DNA of 21,649 nt. Source: a virus. The notes beneath the pieces were generated by a model. That model did no database searches. It worked only from the letters and a program-made list of their open reading frames with translations, and had not been told where the DNA came from. The translations under genes and the position numbers were made by a program. Of this stretch, positions 14,931 through 20,832 are shown piece by piece. The DNA lies in IMG/VR virus record IMGVR_UViG_3300042303_000576, positions 1 through 21,649 of that record, one strand, 5' to 3'. The number at the start of each line of letters is the position of its first letter. Position 1 is the stretch's first letter.

Positions 14931-16610
14931 ATGCCAAGATTATTTGGATTTAAAATTGAGGAACCGGAAGACAAATCTTCAAAGATTGTCTCTCCGGTTC
15001 CTCCTAATGATGAGGACAAATCAGATTTTTATCTGTCCAGTGGATTTTATGGTCAATACGTAGATATTGAAGGAGTATATAAATCCGAGGGAGATTTAGT
15101 AAGAAGATATAGAGAAATGGCACTTCATCCAGAAGTTGATAGTGCCATTGAAGATGTTGTAAATGAAGCAATCGTTTCAGATTCTGATGATTCACCTTTG
15201 CAAATAGATTTATCAAACTTACCAGCTAGCGATAAATTAAAAGATAAAATCAGAGAAGAATTTAAGTACATTAAAGAAATAATGGACTTCGACAAGAAGT
15301 GCCATGAAATTTTTAGGAATTGGTATATTGATGGAAGAATCTTTTATCATAAAGTAATTGATATAAACAAACCCCAAGATGGAATTAAGGAAATAAGATA
15401 TATTGATCCACTAAAAATAAGACACATAAGAAGATTAAAGAAAGACCAAAAGGATTTAAGATCTGCATTGAGTAAAATCAATTCCGATTCAAATGTAATT
15501 GATTTTAACCCACCAGAAATTGAAGAGTTTTATTTGTATAATCCAAATCAACTCTCTTCAATGACTGCAACCTCTGGTTCCAATTTCAAATCCGAGGCAA
15601 GGCAAGTAAGAATTGCTCCAGATTCAATTGCCTATATTACTTCTGGACTGGTAGATAGAAATAAGCAGACAGTTCTATCACATCTACACAAAGCAATCAA
15701 GGCACTCAATCAACTTAGAATGATTGAGGATTCTTTAGTAATCTATCGTTTGTCTCGTGCCCCAGAACGCAGAATTTTTTACATTGATGTAGGAAATCTA
15801 CCAAAGATTAAAGCAGAGCAATACCTTCGTGATGTGATGAATCGTTATCGCAACAAGTTGGTATATGATGCCAACACTGGTGAGATTCGTGATGACCGAA
15901 AGTATATGGCAATGCTTGAGGATTTCTGGTTACCTCGTCGTGAAGGTGGCAGAGGAACAGAAATTACAACTCTTCCTGGTGGTCAGAATCTTGGGGAACT
16001 TGCAGATATTGAATATTTCCAGAAAAAACTTTATCGTTCTTTGAATGTTCCAGAAACTAGACTTAATTCTAGTGGTGGATTCAGTTTGGGTCGTTCTTCA
16101 GAAATTCTTAGAGATGAAGTTAAATTTACTAAGTTTGTCGGAAGATTAAGGAAAAGATTCTCAAATCTTTTCAATGATATGCTGAAGACTCAACTTATCT
16201 TAAAAAATATTGTATCTATAGAAGATTGGAATGCTCTTTCCGATCACATTCAATATGATTATCTTTATGACAATCATTTTTCAGAATTAAAAGATACAGA
16301 ATTATTAAATGATAAACTTGCTTCAGTTGCAGCAATGGAACCATATATTGGAAAGTATTTCTCATTAGAGTATGTTCGTTCCAAGATTCTTAAGCAGAAT
16401 GATGGTGAAATCAAGGAAATCAACAAGCAGATTGAAAAAGAAATTAAAGCAGGATTAATCGTTGACCCCAAACTTGTTGTTTCTCAACAACAAGCATCGA
16501 TGCAACCAATAGACCAAGGAATGGATATGGGTCAGGGTCAATCTCCAGAGCAACAATCTGGTGCTGCAATGGGAGAACCAGTAATGGAACCCCAAGCAGG
16601 GGAAATATAA
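14931..16610 (+). CDS. 20: gp20 portal vertex protein
   Basis: This 559-residue protein is the portal through which DNA enters and leaves the head and on which the prohead starts to assemble; T4 gp20 is 524. Recognisable parts are GFYGQYVDIEGVY, RRYREMALHPEVDSAIEDVVNEAIV, the IRYIDPLKIRHIRR strand, GLVDRNKQTVLSHLHKAIKA, RLSRAPERRIFYIDVGNLPK, YDANTGEIRDDRKYMAMLED and SGGFSLGRSSEILRDE. The C-terminal 35-40 residues are a Gln/Met/Gly-rich low-complexity tail. The 5' coding region contains a long inverted repeat. A late promoter precedes the gene and another overlaps its stop. Confidence 0.95.
   Translation: MPRLFGFKIEEPEDKSSKIVSPVPPNDEDKSDFYLSSGFYGQYVDIEGVYKSEGDLVRRYREMALHPEVDSAIEDVVNEAIVSDSDDSPLQIDLSNLPASDKLKDKIREEFKYIKEIMDFDKKCHEIFRNWYIDGRIFYHKVIDINKPQDGIKEIRYIDPLKIRHIRRLKKDQKDLRSALSKINSDSNVIDFNPPEIEEFYLYNPNQLSSMTATSGSNFKSEARQVRIAPDSIAYITSGLVDRNKQTVLSHLHKAIKALNQLRMIEDSLVIYRLSRAPERRIFYIDVGNLPKIKAEQYLRDVMNRYRNKLVYDANTGEIRDDRKYMAMLEDFWLPRREGGRGTEITTLPGGQNLGELADIEYFQKKLYRSLNVPETRLNSSGGFSLGRSSEILRDEVKFTKFVGRLRKRFSNLFNDMLKTQLILKNIVSIEDWNALSDHIQYDYLYDNHFSELKDTELLNDKLASVAAMEPYIGKYFSLEYVRSKILKQNDGEIKEINKQIEKEIKAGLIVDPKLVVSQQQASMQPIDQGMDMGQGQSPEQQSGAAMGEPVMEPQAGEI
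14958..15003 (+). other. Long stem-loop inside the 5' end of the portal gene
   Basis: Bases 14958-14968 pair perfectly with 14993-15003 (11 bp, six of them G-C). After a bulged C at 14992, bases 14969-14974 pair with 14986-14991, and after a bulged A at 14975, 14976-14978 pair with 14983-14985, closing a TCAA tetraloop (14979-14982). The total is 20 base pairs in 46 bases, covering codons 10-25 of gp20. It is not followed by a T run and so is not a typical terminator. It could slow or time gp20 translation, protect the mRNA end, or be a protein-binding site. The pairing is seen directly; the role is unknown. Confidence 0.7.
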
Positions 16611-16613
16611 ATA
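16606..16613 (+). promoter_or_regulatory. T4-type late promoter octamer overlapping the gp20 stop
   Basis: A perfect TATAAATA includes the gp20 stop codon (TAA at 16608-16610) and ends 27 bases before the 54-residue gp67-like ORF. The 27-base spacing is the same as that at gp20. Confidence 0.78.
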
Positions 16614-16640
16614 AAAATAGTTATCTAAATTAATTGAATC

Positions 16641-16805
16641 ATGGAAGAACTACTTACAATGTTTGCAAATGATGAATCTCCAGCAGAAATTAGTGATGCA
16701 ATCAAGGCAATGCTCTTCACCAAATCTGCAGAAAGAATTGAAGCAGTAAAGCCTTATGTTTCTGCTTCAATGTTCGGACTGGACGATTCATCCGAAGAGG
16801 AGTGA
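16641..16805 (+). CDS. 67: gp67-like prohead core protein, 54 residues
   Basis: A 54-residue frame starts MEELLTMFAND, contains IKAMLFTKSAERIEAVKPYV, and ends in the acidic DDSSEEE. T4 gp67, a prohead core protein located just after gene 20, has the same layout: a start with Met-Glu and hydrophobic residues, a short helical body with Arg-Ile-Glu/Lys, and a strongly acidic tail, though it is longer (80 residues). Position after gp20, its own late promoter and the acidic end support the assignment. Sequence alone is too short to be conclusive. In T4, gp67 is needed for correct head shape and is cut by gp21. Confidence 0.62.
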   Translation: MEELLTMFANDESPAEISDAIKAMLFTKSAERIEAVKPYVSASMFGLDDSSEEE

Positions 16806-16814
16806 GTTATTAAA

Positions 16815-17129
16815 ATGAAATCATACAGACAATTTATTTCCGAATCTATTAATATTGCTGGTGATTTCAATGGAAATCTTTACATCAACGGTTCTGAAAA
16901 TCAATCAGAACCAGTTGGTGAATCATTTCTTGCAGATGTAGTTTGGGAAGGAAAACTATATCGAATGGAAGTAGAAGGAAAGATGTTAGATAAAAATAAA
17001 TTAGCAGAACAACTTCAGGGAGAATATCCAGGAGCAATTGTTCATAACATTTATCCAATAACAGAAAATTCTTTAAAAGTAAGAAAAGCACAAAGATATC
17101 AACCAGAAAGACTAACTTGGACTGATTAA
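16815..17129 (+). CDS. 104-residue core-region protein with capsid-targeting-like leader (gp68 position)
   Basis: The protein begins MKSYRQFISES, close to the T4 internal-protein leader, with a potential gp21 cleavage I-x-E|S at residues 8-11. The body has GDFNGNLYING, then SFLADVVWEGKLYRMEV, KLAEQLQGEYPGAIV and a basic end KVRKAQRYQPERLTW. It lies between the gp67-like gene and gp21, where T4 has the core protein gp68, but I see no clear sequence likeness to gp68. Its W-x-GK ... YPGAIV region resembles the C-terminal module of the 390-residue protein in the terminase operon. An internal head protein or core protein cleaved by gp21 is the best guess. It starts 9 bases after the gp67-like stop and ends two bases before the next gene. 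Confidence 0.65.
   Translation: MKSYRQFISESINIAGDFNGNLYINGSENQSEPVGESFLADVVWEGKLYRMEVEGKMLDKNKLAEQLQGEYPGAIVHNIYPITENSLKVRKAQRYQPERLTWTD
16884..16919 (+). other. Intragenic stem-loop in the 104-residue gene
   Basis: GGTTCTGA (16890-16897) pairs perfectly with TCAGAACC (16905-16912) around a seven-base loop. After a bulged A at 16913 the stem continues with CAAC/GTTG (16886-16889 with 16914-16917), then a T-G wobble and an A-T pair. It lies about 24 codons into the gene with no T run behind it. It may be coincidental; the codons are ordinary for the region. Confidence 0.5.
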
Positions 17130-17131
17130 TA

Positions 17132-18562
17132 ATGGCACAGTGGAATAAGAACACACAAGATTATCTAAATCAAGAAAGAACTTTATTTGAGGTTTTTAAT
17201 GTAGCAACTAGTGATGGTGTTCAAGTTAGTACTACAAATCCATTCCCGGTTACTGGAACTGTAGGCATTTCATCGGAAACTCTAATAACAATTAATCCAG
17301 ATACAAATGCTGTTGATGCATTTGGTAGAGGTAGAGTTTCTGAACCATTTACCCTTGGTGATTATAAGCACCTATATGCTATTGACCCAAACTTTTTAGA
17401 TAGTGTTTCTGGTGCAGGTTCAACAGTAACATTTTTAATCAATCAGGCTTGTGCTAGATTACAAACTGGTATTGGAACAACAGCATTTAGTGTTCACCAA
17501 ACAAAGTTTTATCATCACTATCAACCAGGAAAAGGACAACTAATTTTTAGTTCCTTTAACTTTTATGCACCTCAACGGAATGCAACTAAAAGAACTGGAT
17601 ACTTTGATGATAGAGATGGAATTTATTTTGAGCAGGTTGGACTCAATACTTCTGATGGGATAAATTCGAGTATTGGAACAAACAATTGGGTAATTAGATC
17701 TTTTGTAAGTGGCATAGCAACAGAAACTAGAATCCCACAATCACAATGGAACAGAGACAAATGTGATGGAACAGGCATTTCTGGATTTAATTTAGACATT
17801 ACAAAAACTCAACTTGCATTTATAGATTTCCAGTGGTTAGGTGTTGGTAGAGTCCGTTGTGGTTTTGCTCATGATGGGCAACTTATAACCGCACACGAAT
17901 TTTTCCATTCTAACAATAGTCCAACAGTTTATATTGCAAATCCAAACTTGCCAGTTCGTTGCGAACTGAGAAATACAGGTGTAGGTATTGGAGCATCATT
18001 TGACCAGATTTGCTCTTCTGTAATGTCGGAAGGTGGGTATGTGGAAAGTGGTATTGACTTTGCTTATACAATGCTTACCACAAGAACCACACCAACACCA
18101 GCAGGAACAGAACTTCCTTTGGTTGCCATTCGTCTAAAAAATAGTTTCCAAGGATATCCAAATAGAATATCGGTTAAATTAAATAATATTTCATTATTTT
18201 GTGAGACCAATAGCATTGTATATAAAGTTATAAAACTTCCAAGTTCTGCTTATTTGGGTAATGCAGGAACTTTAACTTGGACATCTGCTTCTGTTAATAG
18301 TGGTGTTGAAGTTTGTGTGAATGCAACAACTTACGATAATGGTGATGTCTTTGCATCAGGTTATGTTCCTTCGGGATCATCACAAAACTCACTTTCACCA
18401 GTTGCTTCTGGAACATTAAGTCAGGCAAAGAAAAATATTATTGTTCAAAATATAAATTCCACAGATTCTGAAATTTATGTGCTTGTTGCAAGAACTATCA
18501 CTACCACAGGTAACGCAGTTGCTTCTGTTGCTGCTGCTCTTCAATGGAGAGAGATTTATTAA
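17132..18562 (+). CDS. Accessory virion structural protein, 476 residues
   Basis: I do not recognise a T4 equivalent. The protein starts MAQWNKNTQDYLNQE and has VDAFGRGRVSEPFTLGDYKH (61-80) followed by a probable beta-rich domain with HHYQPGKGQLIFSSF, GVGRVRCGF and PVRCELRN. A [FW]GR-x-RVSEP-F start followed by a YQPGK strand is, from memory, shared with structural proteins of many marine phages. The C-terminal part is Ser/Thr/Gly/Asn-rich and ends WREIY. There is no signal peptide or membrane segment. It lies between head-core genes and the prohead protease, so a capsid decoration or fibre role is plausible. It begins two bases after the preceding gene, indicating shared transcription from the promoter at 16606. 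Confidence 0.65.
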   Translation: MAQWNKNTQDYLNQERTLFEVFNVATSDGVQVSTTNPFPVTGTVGISSETLITINPDTNAVDAFGRGRVSEPFTLGDYKHLYAIDPNFLDSVSGAGSTVTFLINQACARLQTGIGTTAFSVHQTKFYHHYQPGKGQLIFSSFNFYAPQRNATKRTGYFDDRDGIYFEQVGLNTSDGINSSIGTNNWVIRSFVSGIATETRIPQSQWNRDKCDGTGISGFNLDITKTQLAFIDFQWLGVGRVRCGFAHDGQLITAHEFFHSNNSPTVYIANPNLPVRCELRNTGVGIGASFDQICSSVMSEGGYVESGIDFAYTMLTTRTTPTPAGTELPLVAIRLKNSFQGYPNRISVKLNNISLFCETNSIVYKVIKLPSSAYLGNAGTLTWTSASVNSGVEVCVNATTYDNGDVFASGYVPSGSSQNSLSPVASGTLSQAKKNIIVQNINSTDSEIYVLVARTITTTGNAVASVAAALQWREIY

Positions 18563-18565
18563 ATT

Positions 18566-18573
18566 AATAAATA
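18566..18573 (+). promoter_or_regulatory. Variant late-promoter octamer before the 89-residue gene
   Basis: AATAAATA, one mismatch from the late consensus, lies four bases after the stop of the 476-residue gene and 24 bases before the next ATG. The spacing resembles the other late promoters, but the first base is off-consensus. Confidence 0.4.
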
Positions 18574-18575
18574 AC

Positions 18576-18592
18576 TAATAAAGTCTTTATTA
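18576..18592 (+). other. 17-base perfect palindrome upstream of the 89-residue gene
   Basis: TAATAAAG and CTTTATTA face each other around a single central T, between the variant late octamer and the ATG at 18598. Nearly all pairs are A-T, so a hairpin would be weak. It could be a binding site for a dimeric protein, or chance in AT-rich spacer DNA. The gene has no visible Shine-Dalgarno sequence, so the element sits where initiation would be affected. Confidence 0.3.
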
Positions 18593-18597
18593 TACCA

Positions 18598-18867
18598 ATG
18601 CAAAGAACAAAAATAATTACTACTGAGATTGCAATGCCAACTACTGCTGGCACAGCATCTAGCATTAGTGAAGCAACTTGTGTGAGATTATATAACGGTT
18701 CTGGAGCAGCAGCAACTGTAAGTATTTCTACTGCAGTTGGTGCAGCAACAACATTATCATTTACAATGCCAACTGGAACTGTTGAATTCTTACAAAAACT
18801 TCCAACCGATGTGATTTTTGCATCAGCAAATACAGTAAAAGTAGCAAAAGTAGGATTTACCAACTAA
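18598..18867 (+). CDS. Small beta-rich accessory virion protein, 89 residues
   Basis: The protein starts MQRTKIITTEIAMPT and is rich in Ala, Thr, Val and Ser, with alternating hydrophobic residues typical of a small beta sandwich: CVRLYNGSGAAATVSIS, LSFTMPTGTVEFLQKLPTD and ANTVKVAKVGFTN. The pattern [VR]RLYN ... G-[TE]-V-x-F-x-x-K-x-P-x-D is one I recall from short structural ORFs next to head genes in marine phages. It has no T4 counterpart, lies five bases before gp21, and together with the 476-residue gene makes a two-gene insertion. A head decoration or stabilising role is a guess from composition and place. Confidence 0.6.
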   Translation: MQRTKIITTEIAMPTTAGTASSISEATCVRLYNGSGAAATVSISTAVGAATTLSFTMPTGTVEFLQKLPTDVIFASANTVKVAKVGFTN

Positions 18868-18872
18868 GAACA

Positions 18873-19523
18873 ATGAAACTAATCACAGAAGAAATCGAAA
18901 AGGTTAAAGTTATTACCGAAGAAAAGAACGGTAAAAAATCCCTTTTTATTGAAGGTATTTTCCTCCAAGCAGACCAACCAAATAGAAACAAGAGACTCTA
19001 TGAAATGAGAACTCTTGAGAGAGAAGTTAAGAGATACAATGAAAACTTTATTCAGAAGGGTCGTGCTCTTGGTGAACTTGGACATCCTGATGGTCCTACT
19101 GTAAATCTCGATAGAGTTTCTCATAAAATTTGTGAACTCTATAGAGATGGAAGCAATTTTATTGGAAAGGCAAAAATTCTTGAAACTCCGATGGGCAAGA
19201 TTGCTTCATCTCTTCTCGGTGAAGGAGTAATGCTTGGTGTTTCTTCTCGTGGTGTTGGTTCACTACTTCCAACAAATGAAGGTTATTCAGTTGTTGGGGA
19301 AGACTTTATGCTTGCAACTGCTGCTGATATTGTTGCAGATCCATCTGCTCCTGATGCTTTTGTTTCTGGAATTATGGAAGGAAAAGAGTGGGTGTGGGAC
19401 GGAGGAATTCTCAGAGAGCAACTAGCACAGAAGACTTATAAGAGAATAAATACATTAGTTGACCAAAAAGCACTTGATGAGCAGAAATTAAATCTGTTCA
19501 ATGAATTTTTATCAAATCTTTAA
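18873..19523 (+). CDS. 21: gp21 prohead core protease
   Basis: This 216-residue protein (about the size of T4 gp21) is the serine protease that cuts scaffold, core and capsid proteins during head maturation. The herpes-assemblin-like fold is shown by GELGHPDGPTVNLDRVSH with the probable catalytic H71, followed by the serine region LGVSSRGVGS (121-130) with S124 or S125 as nucleophile, and the LATAADIVADPSAPDAFV block (147-164). Gene order directly before gp22 and gp23 agrees. The N-terminus contains two ITE|E stretches (residues 4-7 and 14-17) that fit loosely as self-processing sites, since T4 gp21 is activated by autocleavage. The frame starts five bases after the 89-residue gene. Confidence 0.93.
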   Translation: MKLITEEIEKVKVITEEKNGKKSLFIEGIFLQADQPNRNKRLYEMRTLEREVKRYNENFIQKGRALGELGHPDGPTVNLDRVSHKICELYRDGSNFIGKAKILETPMGKIASSLLGEGVMLGVSSRGVGSLLPTNEGYSVVGEDFMLATAADIVADPSAPDAFVSGIMEGKEWVWDGGILREQLAQKTYKRINTLVDQKALDEQKLNLFNEFLSNL

Positions 19524-19525
19524 TT

Positions 19526-19533
19526 TATAAATA
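19526..19533 (+). promoter_or_regulatory. T4-type late promoter octamer upstream of gp22
   Basis: A perfect TATAAATA starts two bases after the gp21 stop, 39 bases before the gp22 ATG. A GGAG sequence at 19562-19565 serves as Shine-Dalgarno. Because no octamer is seen before gp23, this promoter probably also supplies capsid mRNA. Confidence 0.8.
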
Positions 19534-19572
19534 AATATAGAATCACGATATAAGTAAAATCGGAGAGTTCAA

Positions 19573-20778
19573 ATGTCCCGTGGTAAAAATTTACAAGAAA
19601 TGGAAACAGGCACTAAACAATCTAAAACTGCTGTGAATGCAAATGCTTCTGCAGCAGAACCAATGCACAAACTTGCACCCGGTGCAGTTGCTGGTCAAAC
19701 TGGCAGCTGGGAAGACCTTGGTGGTCCTACTCCAGAAAACTACAAGTCTACTGATGACTCAGCAAAGCTGAAGACTCCAGGAGCAACTTTAGCACAAGTT
19801 AGAGATGTAGTTAACAAAGGTGCTAAATCCGCAGATCCTATGAAGTCAATGAAAGAGGACTCCGATGTTGATGAGGACGAAGAACTCTTAGAAGACGAGT
19901 ATGAACTCGAAGAAGGTGAAGAAGAGCTAGAAGAAGCTGCTAAGAAATCTTCCAAAGAAGAAGATGATGAAGAAGATGAAGAGGAAGAAGATGAAGAGGA
20001 AGAAGATGAGGACGAAAAAGAGAAGGCAATGAAGGAAGCATTCATTGCTATTGAAAATGAGATTGAAGAGGATGTAAATGCTCTTCTATCTGGTGAAGAT
20101 CTTTCCGAAGATTTCAGAGACAGAGCAAAGACTGTCTTTGAGGCTGCTTTGAATGCTAGAACTCAGCAAATCGAAGAAGCAATTTCACATCATTATGAGC
20201 AGAGACTTTTTGAAGAAGTCGAAGCAATTAAAGAAGAATTAACTGACAGAATTGATTCCTACCTAGAGTATGTTGCTGACGAGTGGATTCAAGAGAATGC
20301 ACTTGTAGTTGAGCAAGGAATCAAGACTGATATGACCGAATCATTCCTTGAAGGAATGAAGGGTCTTTTTGAAGAACATTATGTAACAATCCCTGAAGAT
20401 AGATATGATGTGCTTGAGAGCATGGTAGATAAACTTGATGAAATGGAGACAAAACTCAACGAGCAAATCGAAAGAAATGTTGCTCTAAATAAGAGACTAG
20501 CAGAATCAGTAACTGACGTAATTTTTGCGGAAGTTTCTGAAGGACTTGCACTTTCACAGAAAGACAAGCTTGCTTCTCTTGCAGAAAATGTTGAGTTTGG
20601 TAGTGAAGAAGACTATCGTGAGAAACTAGTCGCATTGAGGGAATCTTATTTCCCATCTAATGTAGTTACTCAGAGAAGCACTCAAGATTATATGGCTGAA
20701 GAGACCGATTACTCACAACCAGTTACTGGAACAATGGGTGCTTATCTTCAGGCACTTGAGAGAGTTTCCAAAAAGTGA
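19573..20778 (+). CDS. 22: gp22 prohead scaffold (major core) protein
   Basis: This 401-residue protein is the main scaffold around which the capsid assembles and which gp21 then degrades. T4 gp22 is 269 residues. Residues 1-90 are a polar, flexible-looking region (KTAVNANASAAEPMHKLAPG and GSWEDLGGPTPENYKS), residues about 95-150 are an almost purely Glu/Asp tract, and residues about 155-330 are long charged helices probably forming coiled coils (IEEAISHHYEQRLFEEVEAI and IERNVALNKRLAESV). The end carries a conserved-looking MGAYLQALERVSKK. Possible gp21 sites of the L-x-E|G/A/S type are at 112-115, 119-122 and the RLAES segment. It is directly before gp23, as in T4. Confidence 0.9.
   Translation: MSRGKNLQEMETGTKQSKTAVNANASAAEPMHKLAPGAVAGQTGSWEDLGGPTPENYKSTDDSAKLKTPGATLAQVRDVVNKGAKSADPMKSMKEDSDVDEDEELLEDEYELEEGEEELEEAAKKSSKEEDDEEDEEEEDEEEEDEDEKEKAMKEAFIAIENEIEEDVNALLSGEDLSEDFRDRAKTVFEAALNARTQQIEEAISHHYEQRLFEEVEAIKEELTDRIDSYLEYVADEWIQENALVVEQGIKTDMTESFLEGMKGLFEEHYVTIPEDRYDVLESMVDKLDEMETKLNEQIERNVALNKRLAESVTDVIFAEVSEGLALSQKDKLASLAENVEFGSEEDYREKLVALRESYFPSNVVTQRSTQDYMAEETDYSQPVTGTMGAYLQALERVSKK
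19855..20022 (+). repeat. GAA/GAT-rich low-complexity tract encoding a poly-acidic region of gp22
   Basis: About 56 codons are dominated by GAA, GAG, GAT and GAC; the densest part, 19953-20018, is a near-uninterrupted run of these. The DNA is purine-rich on the plus strand. The protein stretch (residues 95-150) is strongly negative, as expected of a degradable scaffold, and may vary in length between relatives through slippage. Confidence 0.75.
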
Positions 20779-20818
20779 TTTTTATATCATAACAAAATCA
20801 AACTTACAATTTCCATAA

Positions 20819-20829
20819 AGAGGTAAACC
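20819..20829 (+). promoter_or_regulatory. Extended ribosome-binding leader of gp23
   Basis: AGAGGTAAACC ends three bases before the gp23 ATG, in the 54-base gap after gp22. The first ten bases are identical to the gp18 leader. No late octamer is present in this gap. Confidence 0.7.
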
Positions 20830-20832
20830 AAA

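Noticed and set aside
18564-18863. A 99-codon minus-strand frame opposite the 89-residue gene.
   Set aside because: Ala/Val-rich antisense of an Ala/Thr-rich gene; the plus frame fits the operon direction and spacing to gp21.
19740-20045. A 101-codon minus-strand open frame made largely of serine.
   Set aside because: It is the antisense of the GAA/GAT acidic tract of gp22, whose complement reads as serine codons; no promoter or ribosome-binding site and the sense gene is certain.
20769-20784. AAAAAGTGATTTTT after gp22, considered as a rho-independent terminator.
   Set aside because: Stem of five A-T pairs only, and it overlaps the gp22 end just before gp23, where termination would not be expected.
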